Positions 42,327 to 50,104 of a DNA stretch of 64,000 nt are shown here, piece after piece (the stretch's first letter is position 1; each line of letters begins with the position of its first letter). Under the pieces are notes generated by a model, which saw nothing but the letters and a program-made list of their open reading frames with translations, ran no database searches and had not been told where the DNA came from. The translations under genes were made by a program, and so were the position numbers. Origin of the DNA: Bacillus sp. V2I10 (lineage in GTDB: Bacteria; Bacillota; Bacilli; Bacillales; Bacillaceae); the NCBI RefSeq assembly GCF_030817055.1, contig NZ_JAUSYV010000001.1:4488001-4552000 (forward strand). Reading direction: 5' to 3'.

Positions 42327-44588
42327 TTGATTTGCGGAAAATTTAAAGATGAATTTATACAGCTCCCTTACTTGGCCAGAGAACGTTTTCAGCAGATCTA
42401 TGAAGCAAGCCTTCATGGAAAAGTGACATGCGCATGCTGTAATCAGCCATTAAAGCTATACTTGGGCATCAAACAAAAACCTTATTTTTATCATGCTGAT
42501 CATGCGATACATGAGCAATGTGAACAATACAGCGAAACGATTCAGCAGGCTGCTGCCTCAAAAGAAATCGTTTATAAAGAAACAAACGGTTTCCGCATGC
42601 CTGCCCAAAGAGCCATAGGCGGGGATCAGCCTATAAAAGAAACTGCCTGGAAGCCTTACCAGCTTGCAAAACTCGGACAAACTCCCTTGCGTGCAAAAGA
42701 AAAAACGGCTGCAAAAAGCATTCTGGAAGTAAAGCTTGATGATACACAGCTTGAAGCTGTTACTACTATTGACGGTCCGCTTCTTGTTCTCGCTGGCGCC
42801 GGGAGCGGCAAAACCCGTGTTTTAACTACACGCGCTCTTTACATGATGGAGGAACAGCAAATAAACCCAGGCTCCATTATGCTTGTCACCTTCACTTCAA
42901 AGGCAGCACAGGAAATGAAACACCGTTTGAATGAATATGCCACATCGCCTTCATCAGGCAGGCTGGTTTGCGGTACCTTCCACAGCATTTTTTACAAAAT
43001 CTTGATGCACAGTGATCCCGAAAGATGGAATGGTCAGCACTTAATTAAATGGGACTGGCAGAAAGAGCAGTACATAAAATCCGCCGGACGCGAGCTTGGC
43101 CTAAGTGAAAAAGAGTTTCCATATGATCAGGCTCTGCAGCAGATCAGCTTTTGGAAAAATACGTTTCTCTCTAACCGCGGCATTAAGCCTGAAACAGAAT
43201 GGGAAGAACAGGCCTTATTTCTATATGAAAAATATGAAGAAATGAAGAGCGCTCAGCATCAGTTCGATTTTGATGATATGCTGATCAAATGCTACGAGCT
43301 TTTAGCAGAAAATCCTGAACTTCTGGCCCAATATCATAACCGATTCCGTTATTTTCTCGTGGATGAGTTCCAGGACATTAATCCCGTTCAGTACGAGCTG
43401 TTAAAAATGCTGTCATCTCACACAAATCAGCTTTGTGTTGTCGGTGATGATGATCAATCTATTTATGCATTCAGGGGCAGTGATCCTTCTTTTATTCTGA
43501 ATTTCAAAAGTGATTTTCCTGACGCGAAAATTGTGACACTTGCAGAAAATTACCGGTCAAGCCATGAAATCGTTTCAAGCGCTAATTCGGTTATTTCTAA
43601 AAATAAACAGCGCCACCAAAAAGCCATGAACGCACAATATCAAAATGAGGCACCTCCGCTCTTCTTTTTTCCTCATGATGAAGAAGAGGAAGCCACGCTA
43701 GTTGTGAATGACATGAAGGAAAAGCTTGAAAACGGAGCAAAACCGGATGAGTTTGCCGTCCTGTACCGGACCCATACGGCAGGCCGTGCCATTTTCGAGC
43801 GGCTCGCTCAATCTAGCATTCCTTTTACGATTGAACAGGAAGGCCTTTCTTTTTACGAAAGGAGAATGGTTAAGGGGCTGCTTGCTTACTTAAGGCTTGG
43901 TATGAACCCTGATGATTCTGCAGCCATCGTCCATGTGATGAGCGCCCTGTTCATAAAACAGAGTGCCCTGATCGACTTAAAGGCTTTTTCCATCACACAC
44001 GATTGCACATTTGTTGAAGCGCTGACCAAACTAGATTCCCTTCAGCCTTTTCAAAAGGCAAAAATCAAGCGGATTGTCCCTATGTTTGCAAAATTGAAAG
44101 CATTAAAGCCGACAGCTGCCATTGATATGATTGAAAAAGATATGGGGTTCTCTGACTTTTTGAAAAAAAGAGGCAATGAAGGGAACGCCATTGAAAAAGG
44201 CTCTGACGATCTGAAAGATTTAAGAGTGCTTGCCAATAAATTTGGTACGGTCGCGGAACTTCTTGCGCATGTCGAGCATATGACAGCCAAATCGAAAGAA
44301 TGGAAACAAAAGCGGGAACCCCATGCCGTTCAGTTGATGACGGTGCACCGGGCGAAGGGGTTAGAGTATGAACATGTCTATATTTTAGGTGCAGTAGACG
44401 GAAGCCTTCCGCATGATTTCGCCCTGGACTCCTTCCGAAAAGGGGATGAAAAGCCAATCGAAGAAGAACGCCGTTTAATGTATGTCGCCATGACACGTGC
44501 TAAATCTTCTCTGTCTGTTTCTGTTCCTCAATACAGACGGGGACGGAAAGCGATTCCGTCACGCTTTATCAGAGGATTGATGGTTTAG
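42327..44588 (+). CDS. yjcD: UvrD/Rep-like helicase YjcD
   Basis: 753 residues. Residues 1-65 form a CoiA-like Cys/His cluster (CACCNQPLKLYLGIKQKPYF, YHADH...C), then a linker. A superfamily 1A helicase begins near 130: LAGAGSGKTRVLTTRAL (Walker A), LVTFTSKAAQEMKHRL (Ia), FLVDEFQDINPVQYELL (II), VVGDDDQSIYAFRGSD (III), LAENYRSSHEIV (IV), and VQLMTVHRAKGLEYEHVYIL (V). Probably unwinds DNA in repair. TTG at 42327 chosen because GGGAGG lies seven bases upstream; the ATG at 42312 is part of that site. Terminated by a strong hairpin. Confidence 0.9.
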   Translation: MICGKFKDEFIQLPYLARERFQQIYEASLHGKVTCACCNQPLKLYLGIKQKPYFYHADHAIHEQCEQYSETIQQAAASKEIVYKETNGFRMPAQRAIGGDQPIKETAWKPYQLAKLGQTPLRAKEKTAAKSILEVKLDDTQLEAVTTIDGPLLVLAGAGSGKTRVLTTRALYMMEEQQINPGSIMLVTFTSKAAQEMKHRLNEYATSPSSGRLVCGTFHSIFYKILMHSDPERWNGQHLIKWDWQKEQYIKSAGRELGLSEKEFPYDQALQQISFWKNTFLSNRGIKPETEWEEQALFLYEKYEEMKSAQHQFDFDDMLIKCYELLAENPELLAQYHNRFRYFLVDEFQDINPVQYELLKMLSSHTNQLCVVGDDDQSIYAFRGSDPSFILNFKSDFPDAKIVTLAENYRSSHEIVSSANSVISKNKQRHQKAMNAQYQNEAPPLFFFPHDEEEEATLVVNDMKEKLENGAKPDEFAVLYRTHTAGRAIFERLAQSSIPFTIEQEGLSFYERRMVKGLLAYLRLGMNPDDSAAIVHVMSALFIKQSALIDLKAFSITHDCTFVEALTKLDSLQPFQKAKIKRIVPMFAKLKALKPTAAIDMIEKDMGFSDFLKKRGNEGNAIEKGSDDLKDLRVLANKFGTVAELLAHVEHMTAKSKEWKQKREPHAVQLMTVHRAKGLEYEHVYILGAVDGSLPHDFALDSFRKGDEKPIEEERRLMYVAMTRAKSSLSVSVPQYRRGRKAIPSRFIRGLMV

Positions 44589-44637
44589 AGTTTGAGGTAA
44601 TCAGCGGAACTCATTAATCTTTCAGCCAAACCTCTCA

Positions 44638-44672
44638 GGAACGGCCTCTCCAGATTTGGAGAGGCCGTTTTC
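44638..44672. terminator. Strong hairpin after yjcD
   Basis: AACGGCCTCTCC-agattt-GGAGAGGCCGTT, perfect 12-bp stem, then TTTT. Shared by the convergent spoVIF. Confidence 0.94.
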
Positions 44673-44696
44673 TTATTTCTTATTTCTTATTTCTTA
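44669..44696. repeat. Heptamer repeat (TTTCTTA)x4 at spoVIF stop
   Basis: Four exact copies. The spoVIF stop codon (44687-44689) lies in the third unit, so slippage would change the protein's end. Confidence 0.9.
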
Positions 44697-44941
44697 TTAA
44701 TCATCTTAGAAATTGTTCCAAAGTCCAGCTTCTCTTTTCCATTCACAATGCTGTTTACAATTTTGTCTTCCATTTCTTTATTAACAGGTTTATTAGCAAT
44801 TTGAGAGACGCGGCGAATGACGCTGCGGACGGTTTGTTCATCTTTGAAGTTGGCATTTTGAAGGGAGTTTGCAAGATCCAGTACTTCCTTCATATTGACG
44901 CCTGTTTTCTTTTCAAGATTTTTAAAGAATTGATTATCCAT
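44687..44941 (-). CDS. spoVIF: Stage VI sporulation protein F
   Basis: 84 residues: FFKNLEKKTGVNMKEVLDLA, FKDEQTVRSVIRRVSQIANK, and IVNGKEKLDFGTISKMI match SpoVIF (YjcC). In B. subtilis it is a mother-cell factor needed for full activity of the coat regulator GerE, so coat assembly and resistance depend on it. Small, soluble, helical. ATG with AAGGAGG. Position beside yjcD and yjcZ is syntenic. Confidence 0.92.
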   Translation of the reverse strand: MDNQFFKNLEKKTGVNMKEVLDLANSLQNANFKDEQTVRSVIRRVSQIANKPVNKEMEDKIVNSIVNGKEKLDFGTISKMINKK

Positions 44942-45011
44942 GTTTGTTGCCTCCTTTACGATGATATATCCTATGAAGCTCTGTATCTGATGTGCTTATC
45001 TTTTTTAAAAT

Positions 45012-45043
45012 AGGAAAGTACGGACAATAATGCCCGTACTTCC
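45012..45043. terminator. Hairpin after yjcZ
   Basis: GGAAAGTACGG and CCCGTACTTCC with a short loop and A/T-rich flanks. Confidence 0.75.
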
Positions 45044-45068
45044 TTTTTTTTATCACGTTCAGAAATGC

Positions 45069-45200
45069 TTAAAAGAAAGAAGCACCTACGATGATCAATA
45101 AGATGAACAACACTACGATTAAAACGAATGTTGAACCGTGGTATCCTCCGCCTTGGTAACCGCCGCCGTAGCCACAGCCGCCATAGTATCCGTAACCCAT
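45069..45200 (-). CDS. yjcZ: YjcZ-family sporulation peptide
   Basis: 43 residues, too short for usual calling. It reads MGYGYYGGCGYGGGYQGGGY, HGSTFVLIVVLFILLIIVG, ASFF: a Gly/Tyr-rich head and one membrane segment, the YjcZ pattern. ATG at 45200 with AGGAGGTGG. Longer minus-strand frames here are out-of-frame shadows. Members are sporulation-expressed; function unknown. Confidence 0.92.
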   Translation of the reverse strand: MGYGYYGGCGYGGGYQGGGYHGSTFVLIVVLFILLIIVGASFF

Positions 45201-45291
45201 TCTTAGCCACCTCCTTCTATCTTTCGTCTATACAGCATATGACAGTGATGCCGTTTTGGTTGGACAAATTGAGTAGGTCAAGTGCGGATAT

Positions 45292-45516
45292 TTAAGATTT
45301 TAGGTGCTTTTCCTGAGCTGTCATCCATCTCTCTGCTTCATTTGCCATCTGTTCCATGCGTTTTTCAAAGCAGCCTGCAGATTTTTCAAGATCTCGAAGA
45401 TCCTTTTCCTTCTGGTTCATCCATTTTGAATGCATTACCTGGTTCTCATCATGGCTGCCATACATCCCATCAAGAAACTTTTCGAATTTCCCGCTAATCT
45501 TTCCCAAATTCCTCAC
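45292..45516 (-). CDS. Small charged helical protein, unknown
   Basis: 74 residues (or 71 from a TTG at 45507, which has the better-spaced GAGGTGAGG). LGKISGKFEKFLDGMYGSHD, then HSKWMNQKEKDLRDLEKSAG and FEKRMEQMANEAERWM: amphipathic helices with one Cys. Lies among small sporulation genes. Family not recognised. Confidence 0.62.
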   Translation of the reverse strand: MRNLGKISGKFEKFLDGMYGSHDENQVMHSKWMNQKEKDLRDLEKSAGCFEKRMEQMANEAERWMTAQEKHLKS

Positions 45517-45610
45517 CTCATCTATTAACCTATTCAGGATTTAAGGAATTTGCTTTTGGTTTAAAGCCGCTTGCCTGCAGAGTGCTCAAGATTTATTCCA
45601 GAAAATAAAA

Positions 45611-45640
45611 ATCCTCTGTAAAATACAGAGGACTTTTATC
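45611..45640 (-). terminator. Terminator of 45647 gene
   Basis: CCTCTGTA-aaa-TACAGAGG (45613-45631), A/T-rich on both sides. Confidence 0.8.
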
Positions 45641-45646
45641 TTTTAT

Positions 45647-45790
45647 TTAATCTCTGACAATCATCTTTTTCTTGCCGCAGCCGCAGCCTGTTTTCTTCAT
45701 GCTGCCAGAAGGCTGATGATTATAGTGGGAAGAGCCGTATATGATGGCTGAATTTGATTTCGACGCTTTTGCTGCTTTTTTATATAGCAT
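45647..45790 (-). CDS. 47-residue Cys/Lys-tailed spore-type peptide
   Basis: Reads MLYKKAAKASKSNSAIIYGS, SHYNHQPSGSMKKT, GCGCGKKKMIVRD. ATG at 45790 with GGGAGG seven bases upstream; TAA at 45647; a hairpin just after. The Cys-Gly-Cys-Gly-Lys tail, basic head and Tyr/His/Ser middle resemble short cross-linked coat peptides. It sits among sporulation genes. I recognise no family. Confidence 0.7.
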   Translation of the reverse strand: MLYKKAAKASKSNSAIIYGSSHYNHQPSGSMKKTGCGCGKKKMIVRD

Positions 45791-45909
45791 GATAATCCTC
45801 CCTTACGTTTCTTGCTTATAATCTATGTCATCAACCATCTCTTTGACTTCAGCGAAAGTACTAATATTAAAAGCCGAGACCCCCGGCCGGCCATTTATTT
45901 AAGAGTATG

Positions 45910-46233
45910 TTATTCTTTCGGTTTATCATCATCTTTTGAAGCTTGATTTTTCAGGTTCCTGATAAACCATGAATCGTAAAATTTATCTTCCTGCGCAGAA
46001 TCTGTTTTTTCTTCAGCATCTTTATTTTTTGTAAGCAATTCAAATAGAACGAGATTTTCGCCTTCAAGATGATTGAGTTTTTCCTTTAGTTCTTTATTTT
46101 CTCTGAGCAGTTCATTGTAAGACCCATCCTCCTCATAATCCACCAGCTGTGCCCGCGTATGTGAAAGTTCTCTTTGCAAGTAAGAGATCCGCGCTTTTAG
46201 AGCTTTTACGTTTTCTGTCTGTTGATTTGTCAC
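45910..46233 (-). CDS. Coiled-coil protein, unknown
   Basis: 107 residues. Residues 5-75 are a strong coiled coil (VKALKARISYLQRELSHTRA; LLRENKELKEKLNHLEGENL). An acidic tail follows, FYDSWFIRNLKNQASKDDDK. GTG at 46233 with GGGAGAG is preferred over an ATG five codons upstream that lacks a ribosome site. Likely coat- or spore-associated from context only. Confidence 0.7.
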   Translation of the reverse strand: MTNQQTENVKALKARISYLQRELSHTRAQLVDYEEDGSYNELLRENKELKEKLNHLEGENLVLFELLTKNKDAEEKTDSAQEDKFYDSWFIRNLKNQASKDDDKPKE

Positions 46234-46346
46234 AATCCTCTCTCCCATCCATATATTAAATTATTCCCTTACTACTATGAGATTCAGCCTTCACAGGTTT
46301 TATGCAGGAAACTGACAATCACCTAAAATTCCGCTCTTATCACGGC

Positions 46347-46373
46347 ACACAAATTGGGAAAAAACATACTATA
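46347..46373 (+). promoter_or_regulatory. Sigma-K-type promoter candidate
   Basis: AC (46347-46348), 16 bases, CATACTATA (46365-46373), matching AC-N16/17-CATANNNTA. It is 73 bases before the GTG of the 46446 gene. Confidence 0.55.
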
Positions 46374-46445
46374 CATTAGTCCCGACACCTAATGTATCTG
46401 TTCATTAAATTGGACGGGAGAAATTAAGATAGGAGGAAAACAACA

Positions 46446-47150
46446 GTGAGTCAATCTAGAAAAGAAAAAGTTTGTATTAAGACGCGTAAAGTTTTCGACT
46501 GGGTTACACGTCCAGTAGATCTGCCTCTAATCAGTGTGAACAACGATGATTTAGATAAAATATTTGAATGCGAAGACAAAGCAGAAGATATTTGCAAGTT
46601 CTTACAGAAAAAGGGGCAAACAAGAGACGTTACAGTAAACTGCTTCCTAAGTGATAAAGACGGTGATCGCATTGATCCAAACGAGAAAAGCAAGTCATTT
46701 CTCTGCATGGAGATTTCACCGCTTGACAAACGTCAAGATGTAACAGTAAACCTTCCGAACGGGGACGAAGTTACTTTGCAAAAAGTAAAAGTACTTGTTA
46801 AAGGCTTTGTAACAGTTGAACTCTTAGATGCAAATGACATGGTTCTCTGTGAATCAGAACCAATTCCGTTTGCTACAGCTCAAACATTCATCCTTTGTGC
46901 TCCAGATGGAACTGAACTTGATTGCCATGTTAACTTCTTTGAGTGCGATGCAACTTTAGTTTGCACAGACGTGTTCTCACAACTTGATGTATCCATTTCA
47001 TTCTGCTTAGATATCCAAATGGAAGCTGACGTGAAACTAGAAGTGGAAGCTAAAATCTGCAAACCGCGTGAAGAGTTAACAGAAGCAATCAATGTTTGCG
47101 ACAACAGGAAATTCCCGCCGCAATGCCCTGAAGTCTTTCCAGTACACTAA
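46446..47150 (+). CDS. Cys-rich protein, probable spore-surface component
   Basis: 234 residues, GTG with AGGAGG. It begins SRKEKVCIKTRKVFDWVTRP, then VDLPLISV. The body is beta-type, with nine or more Cys spread along it (CEDKAEDICKF, FLCMEISPL, FILCAPDGTELDC, FFECDATLVC, VCDNRKFPPQCPEVF). No signal peptide and no membrane segment. A sigma-K-like promoter and location in the coat region suggest a coat or exosporium protein cross-linked through Cys. I cannot name the family. Confidence 0.65.
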   Translation: MSQSRKEKVCIKTRKVFDWVTRPVDLPLISVNNDDLDKIFECEDKAEDICKFLQKKGQTRDVTVNCFLSDKDGDRIDPNEKSKSFLCMEISPLDKRQDVTVNLPNGDEVTLQKVKVLVKGFVTVELLDANDMVLCESEPIPFATAQTFILCAPDGTELDCHVNFFECDATLVCTDVFSQLDVSISFCLDIQMEADVKLEVEAKICKPREELTEAINVCDNRKFPPQCPEVFPVH

Positions 47151-47159
47151 TTGAACTAA

Positions 47160-47196
47160 GATGGCTGTTATCAAATACAGCCTCTTATTTTTTTTG
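47160..47196 (+). terminator. Terminator of 46446 gene
   Basis: GGCTGT-tatcaaat-ACAGCC then TCTTATTTTTTTT. Confidence 0.85.
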
Positions 47197-47276
47197 TTTC
47201 AATGCAGGTACCAAGAAATGATTTGATGCTTTCCTTCATACATATGCTTTAGGGAGTTCAGAAAGGAGCGGCAAAA

Positions 47277-48116
47277 ATGAAAAAGCAAGAAAAGCCCAAT
47301 TCCGGTGAGCGCTCTCTTCAGCTGCAGCAGCAAATTCTGCATTACCGTTCTGAACTAAGCCGTATGCAGCAGCTTGTCAATGACGCAGAAAATCAAGTAA
47401 AGAAAGAGCTCATTCGGAATCAGTATTTGCAGGAAAAACTGAACGAAGCACTCCACACCCACACCGATCAGTTTGAAAAAGAGGTGTTTAAGCTTGAGAA
47501 AAAAGTGCTTACACTAGAAGTCGCTCTTGAGGAAGAAAAAAAACGGACAGCTGATCTGCGCAAAAAAATACTGATGCAGGAAGATCAGGCAAAACCTGCT
47601 GTCATAGAACCGGTTGTGCAAGCAAGCGCCCACTTTCAGACTTCCATTCTCCTTCCTCAGGAAGAGAATGACAACTTGACTTTATTTGGAGACTTCATCA
47701 TAAAAAACACCGGCAATCAGCCTTTGCATCAGCCGATTATCTGTATTCAAATTACACCGCTTCTCTTTGGATCATTAAGCGGAAAAATCATCCTGCAGCG
47801 AAAAATGGATGATACAAAAATTTACGAAGATGCTGCAAATAATCATTGGAAACACGTCCATGAAAATTGGCGTGAGCGAATCCGCAGCGACAATCAATAC
47901 TGGCTCCAGCCTATAAGCGATGCACCAATTAAACCAAATGATAATCTAGTTTTCTCAAGTTTTGAGATATCCTTCCCAAAAACCAGACAGCCGTCCCATA
48001 ACCGTAAATGGCTTTGTTTACACCAAAGAACTGCAGAGGGGAGTGCCCTCGTTAAACAAAATCTCGATTCAATAAAGAAAAGCGGAACCGCCCGTTTAGC
48101 GCAGGAAGACAGATAA
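47277..48116 (+). CDS. Coiled-coil protein with repeat-derived C-terminus
   Basis: 279 residues, ATG with AAAGGAG. Residues 10-105 form a coiled coil (LQLQQQILHYRSELSRMQQL; FKLEKKVLTLEVALEEEKKR). Residues 115-245 form a beta-rich domain (FGDFIIKNTGNQPLHQPIIC; IQITPLLFGSLSGKI; HWKHVHENWRERI). The last 14 codons (KKSGTARLAQEDR) lie inside a dispersed repeat copy whose twin is 122 bases downstream, so the natural end was probably different. Family not recognised; spore context. Confidence 0.68.
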   Translation: MKKQEKPNSGERSLQLQQQILHYRSELSRMQQLVNDAENQVKKELIRNQYLQEKLNEALHTHTDQFEKEVFKLEKKVLTLEVALEEEKKRTADLRKKILMQEDQAKPAVIEPVVQASAHFQTSILLPQEENDNLTLFGDFIIKNTGNQPLHQPIICIQITPLLFGSLSGKIILQRKMDDTKIYEDAANNHWKHVHENWRERIRSDNQYWLQPISDAPIKPNDNLVFSSFEISFPKTRQPSHNRKWLCLHQRTAEGSALVKQNLDSIKKSGTARLAQEDR

Positions 48117-48253
48117 GAATCCGACAGAAAAGGCGCTTTTTGCCTTTACTGGCGGAGCCGTTCTGGCCGAGGAGCTGGGCGGTGGAGCTAGACACCAAGA
48201 AAAGCGGAGCCGCCCGTTTAGCGCAGGAAGACAGATAAGAATCCGACAGAAAA
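48075..48253 (+). repeat. Dispersed repeat, copy B with duplicated 57-bp arm
   Basis: AAGAAAAGCGGAACCGCCCG...GACAGAAAA at 48075-48131 recurs at 48197-48253 with one change in 57. Between them lies TTCTGGCCGAGGAGCTGGGC with GGAGCTAGACA, matching the element at 2262. Copy 1 overlaps the end of the 47277 gene. Confidence 0.88.
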
Positions 48254-48298
48254 AATGCTCTTTTTTAGCCCAGCCCAGGGATTATGTGCAAAGAATAC

Positions 48299-48329
48299 AA
48301 AAAAGAGTCTAGCGGCATAGACTCTTTTT
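48299..48329. terminator. Bidirectional hairpin before yjcA end
   Basis: AAAAGAGTCTA-gcggca-TAGACTCTTTT, perfect 11-bp stem with A- and T-runs. Confidence 0.93.
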
Positions 48330-48680
48330 TTAGAAGATTAATTTTTCAATGATAGATTCAAGAATCGCTGCACAGCCTGCGATCGCCAGAATGAGTATCA
48401 GCGGAGATGCGAGGTCCGGCATGTTAACGAAAATAATATACAGAAAGGCAGAAGTCCAAATACCCGTGCACCAGTAACAGCTGAGCAATTCACCGATCCA
48501 CTTCTGCAGCCCTTCTCCCTTTATTTCAATATAGGAAAGTGTGCTTCCATCAGGCAAAACCTCTTCTGCTTCCTTATGAAATGGCCTTCTGATAAAAGCT
48601 GTTATTTTATCATAAACAAGCAATCTGGTAAGTCTGAAGCTCGCTAAAAACAGTAAGATAAAATCGATCCATCCAATCAT
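48330..48680 (-). CDS. yjcA: DUF1360 sporulation protein YjcA
   Basis: 116 residues. An N-terminal membrane segment (WIDFILLFLASFRLTRLLVY), then WIGELLSCYWCTGIWTSAFL with the CxxC of DUF1360, and a final hydrophobic helix. B. subtilis YjcA is made in the mother cell during sporulation; role unclear. ATG with AAGGAG. Confidence 0.88.
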   Translation of the reverse strand: MIGWIDFILLFLASFRLTRLLVYDKITAFIRRPFHKEAEEVLPDGSTLSYIEIKGEGLQKWIGELLSCYWCTGIWTSAFLYIIFVNMPDLASPLILILAIAGCAAILESIIEKLIF

Positions 48681-48834
48681 ATATTTCTCCTTCTCTGCAA
48701 TGAATAATGATACATTTTATGAAAGGTCAGGGTGTTTATATGACTGAAGTTCGCGTTTTCTGGTTAAATATCCATACTTTCTGGGGAGGTGTTACATATA
48801 CTGTTTAGTAAATGAAGCATCGAAGGAGGATATT

Positions 48835-49110
48835 ATGAGAAAAGTAATCTTTTTTAACTTTGAAGAATCAAATGATATAAAACAAAAATTGGCCGGATTA
48901 ACAGAGGGGGATGAAGTAAATGTTCATCTCGGGGAAAAAATTCATTATGAAGCCGCCTTCAAATCATACAATTCAGCTGATGAAACAGCGGCTTTTATCA
49001 TCGACCGTTTTTATGAAAATGGAGGAGAACTCGCCTCTTTCAAATTAGATGAAATTACTGGCCTTGAGCTTCCGCTTAGTGAAGATACTGTTGAAGGAGA
49101 GGATGAATAA
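48835..49110 (+). CDS. Acidic protein before HipA-like gene
   Basis: 91 residues, ATG with AAGGAGG. Mixed alpha/beta (RKVIFFNFEESNDIKQKLAG; TAAFIIDRFYENGGELASFK) and a strongly acidic tail (LSEDTVEGEDE). No family recognised. Translationally close to the next gene, so the two likely function together. Confidence 0.68.
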   Translation: MRKVIFFNFEESNDIKQKLAGLTEGDEVNVHLGEKIHYEAAFKSYNSADETAAFIIDRFYENGGELASFKLDEITGLELPLSEDTVEGEDE

Positions 49111-49156
49111 AGGGCTGTATATAACAGCTCTTTCCAGTATGAGGGGGGATGGATTC

Positions 49157-49945
49157 TTGTCAGATAAAGAGATCATGCCAGTCCAATACTTAAAAACATT
49201 GGAAGGAAATTATGCCCAGCTGTTTTTACTCAGCGATGGGAATCATTATGTGGTTAAATTTCATATGGTGCGGCACTACCGCAAACGGGAAATAGTAAAT
49301 GAATGGCTTACAGCAAAACTTGCCCATCTTCTTGATTTGCCGAGTTTGCCAATTAAAGTTGTTCATATGCCTGAAGACTCTCTGGCAGATATACCTCCAT
49401 ACCGCTATTCTTCATATAAGCCAGGTAACCATCTGGCTTTTCCATTTCTGAAAAATGTAAAATCCTATGCAGAGCTTGCAATGCCTCCGCAAAAAGAAAA
49501 CCTGGTAAATATGAAAGACCTGGCGGGAATGCTCGTGTTTGATCAGTGGGTGAACAATAATGACCGCAGCCGGACAAATATACTGTTTGAAGAAAAAGAA
49601 AACGGAACCTATTTCTTCTGGATGATTGATCATGGCAGATGTTTTCCTGGCATGTATAAATGGAATGAAGAAACACTTTCTCAAGAACCTGTTTACCGCG
49701 TTAAAATGCCTGTATACCAATGGGCAAGTTCGCTTATTATGGATCCCCTTTTGCTTTATGATTTCAGTGAAAAAATGAGCAATGTAAAGCAAGAGGACAT
49801 TCGGGCGATTCTTGCAGAAATCCCGTCTGATTGGAATGTCACGAAACAGGAAAAAGAGAAGCTGCTTGCCTTTTTAAAAAGAGAGGGATTGCATGAGCTT
49901 CCTCAGCTTATCATGGATGCAAACAGCAAATACTTTGGCACCTAG
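49157..49945 (+). CDS. HipA-like kinase-fold protein
   Basis: 262 residues. MPVQYLKTLEGNYAQLFLLS near the start, VVKFHM (ATP Lys), VFDQWVNNNDRSRTNILFEE (catalytic Asp-Asn pair) and FWMIDHGRCF (metal Asp) are the HipA_2-type kinase pattern. The usual HipA N-terminal domain and a HipB antitoxin are missing. The TTG at 49157 has GAGGGGGG nine bases upstream and fits the family's start; an ATG at 49103 with AAGGAG is the alternative. In this location a spore-protein kinase is conceivable, like CotH- or CotS-type kinase folds, but that is inference. Confidence 0.78.
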   Translation: MSDKEIMPVQYLKTLEGNYAQLFLLSDGNHYVVKFHMVRHYRKREIVNEWLTAKLAHLLDLPSLPIKVVHMPEDSLADIPPYRYSSYKPGNHLAFPFLKNVKSYAELAMPPQKENLVNMKDLAGMLVFDQWVNNNDRSRTNILFEEKENGTYFFWMIDHGRCFPGMYKWNEETLSQEPVYRVKMPVYQWASSLIMDPLLLYDFSEKMSNVKQEDIRAILAEIPSDWNVTKQEKEKLLAFLKREGLHELPQLIMDANSKYFGT

Positions 49946-49975
49946 TCAAGTGTTTTTTTATTGGATAAGAAAGTA

Positions 49976-50068
49976 TTGCCGCACTCGTGTCAAGCTCGAG
50001 CGCTTAACCCCTCAGACAGAACGGATCCGCCATGTCTGCGCTGATCAAGGCACTTGAGCTTTTCTTAA
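49976..50068 (-). repeat. Dispersed repeat, copy C (inverted)
   Basis: Read on the minus strand: GAAAAGCTCAAGTGCCTTGA, then CGGATCCGTTCTGTCTGAGG, CGCTCGAGCTTGACAC. Same order of blocks as the elements at 2262 and 48075 but more diverged. Confidence 0.65.
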
Positions 50069-50104
50069 TTGCAGCAGAAAGAAAACGCAGATTTCATTCT
50101 GCGT

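Noticed and set aside
44971..45210. 79-codon Arg-rich minus-strand ORF
   Set aside because: Out-of-frame shadow of the 43-residue YjcZ gene, which has the ribosome site and a family match.
49049..49156. Longer N-terminus for the HipA-like protein from 49049
   Set aside because: Those codons overlap the 91-residue gene in another frame and lack family similarity; strong ribosome sites lie at 49103 and 49157.
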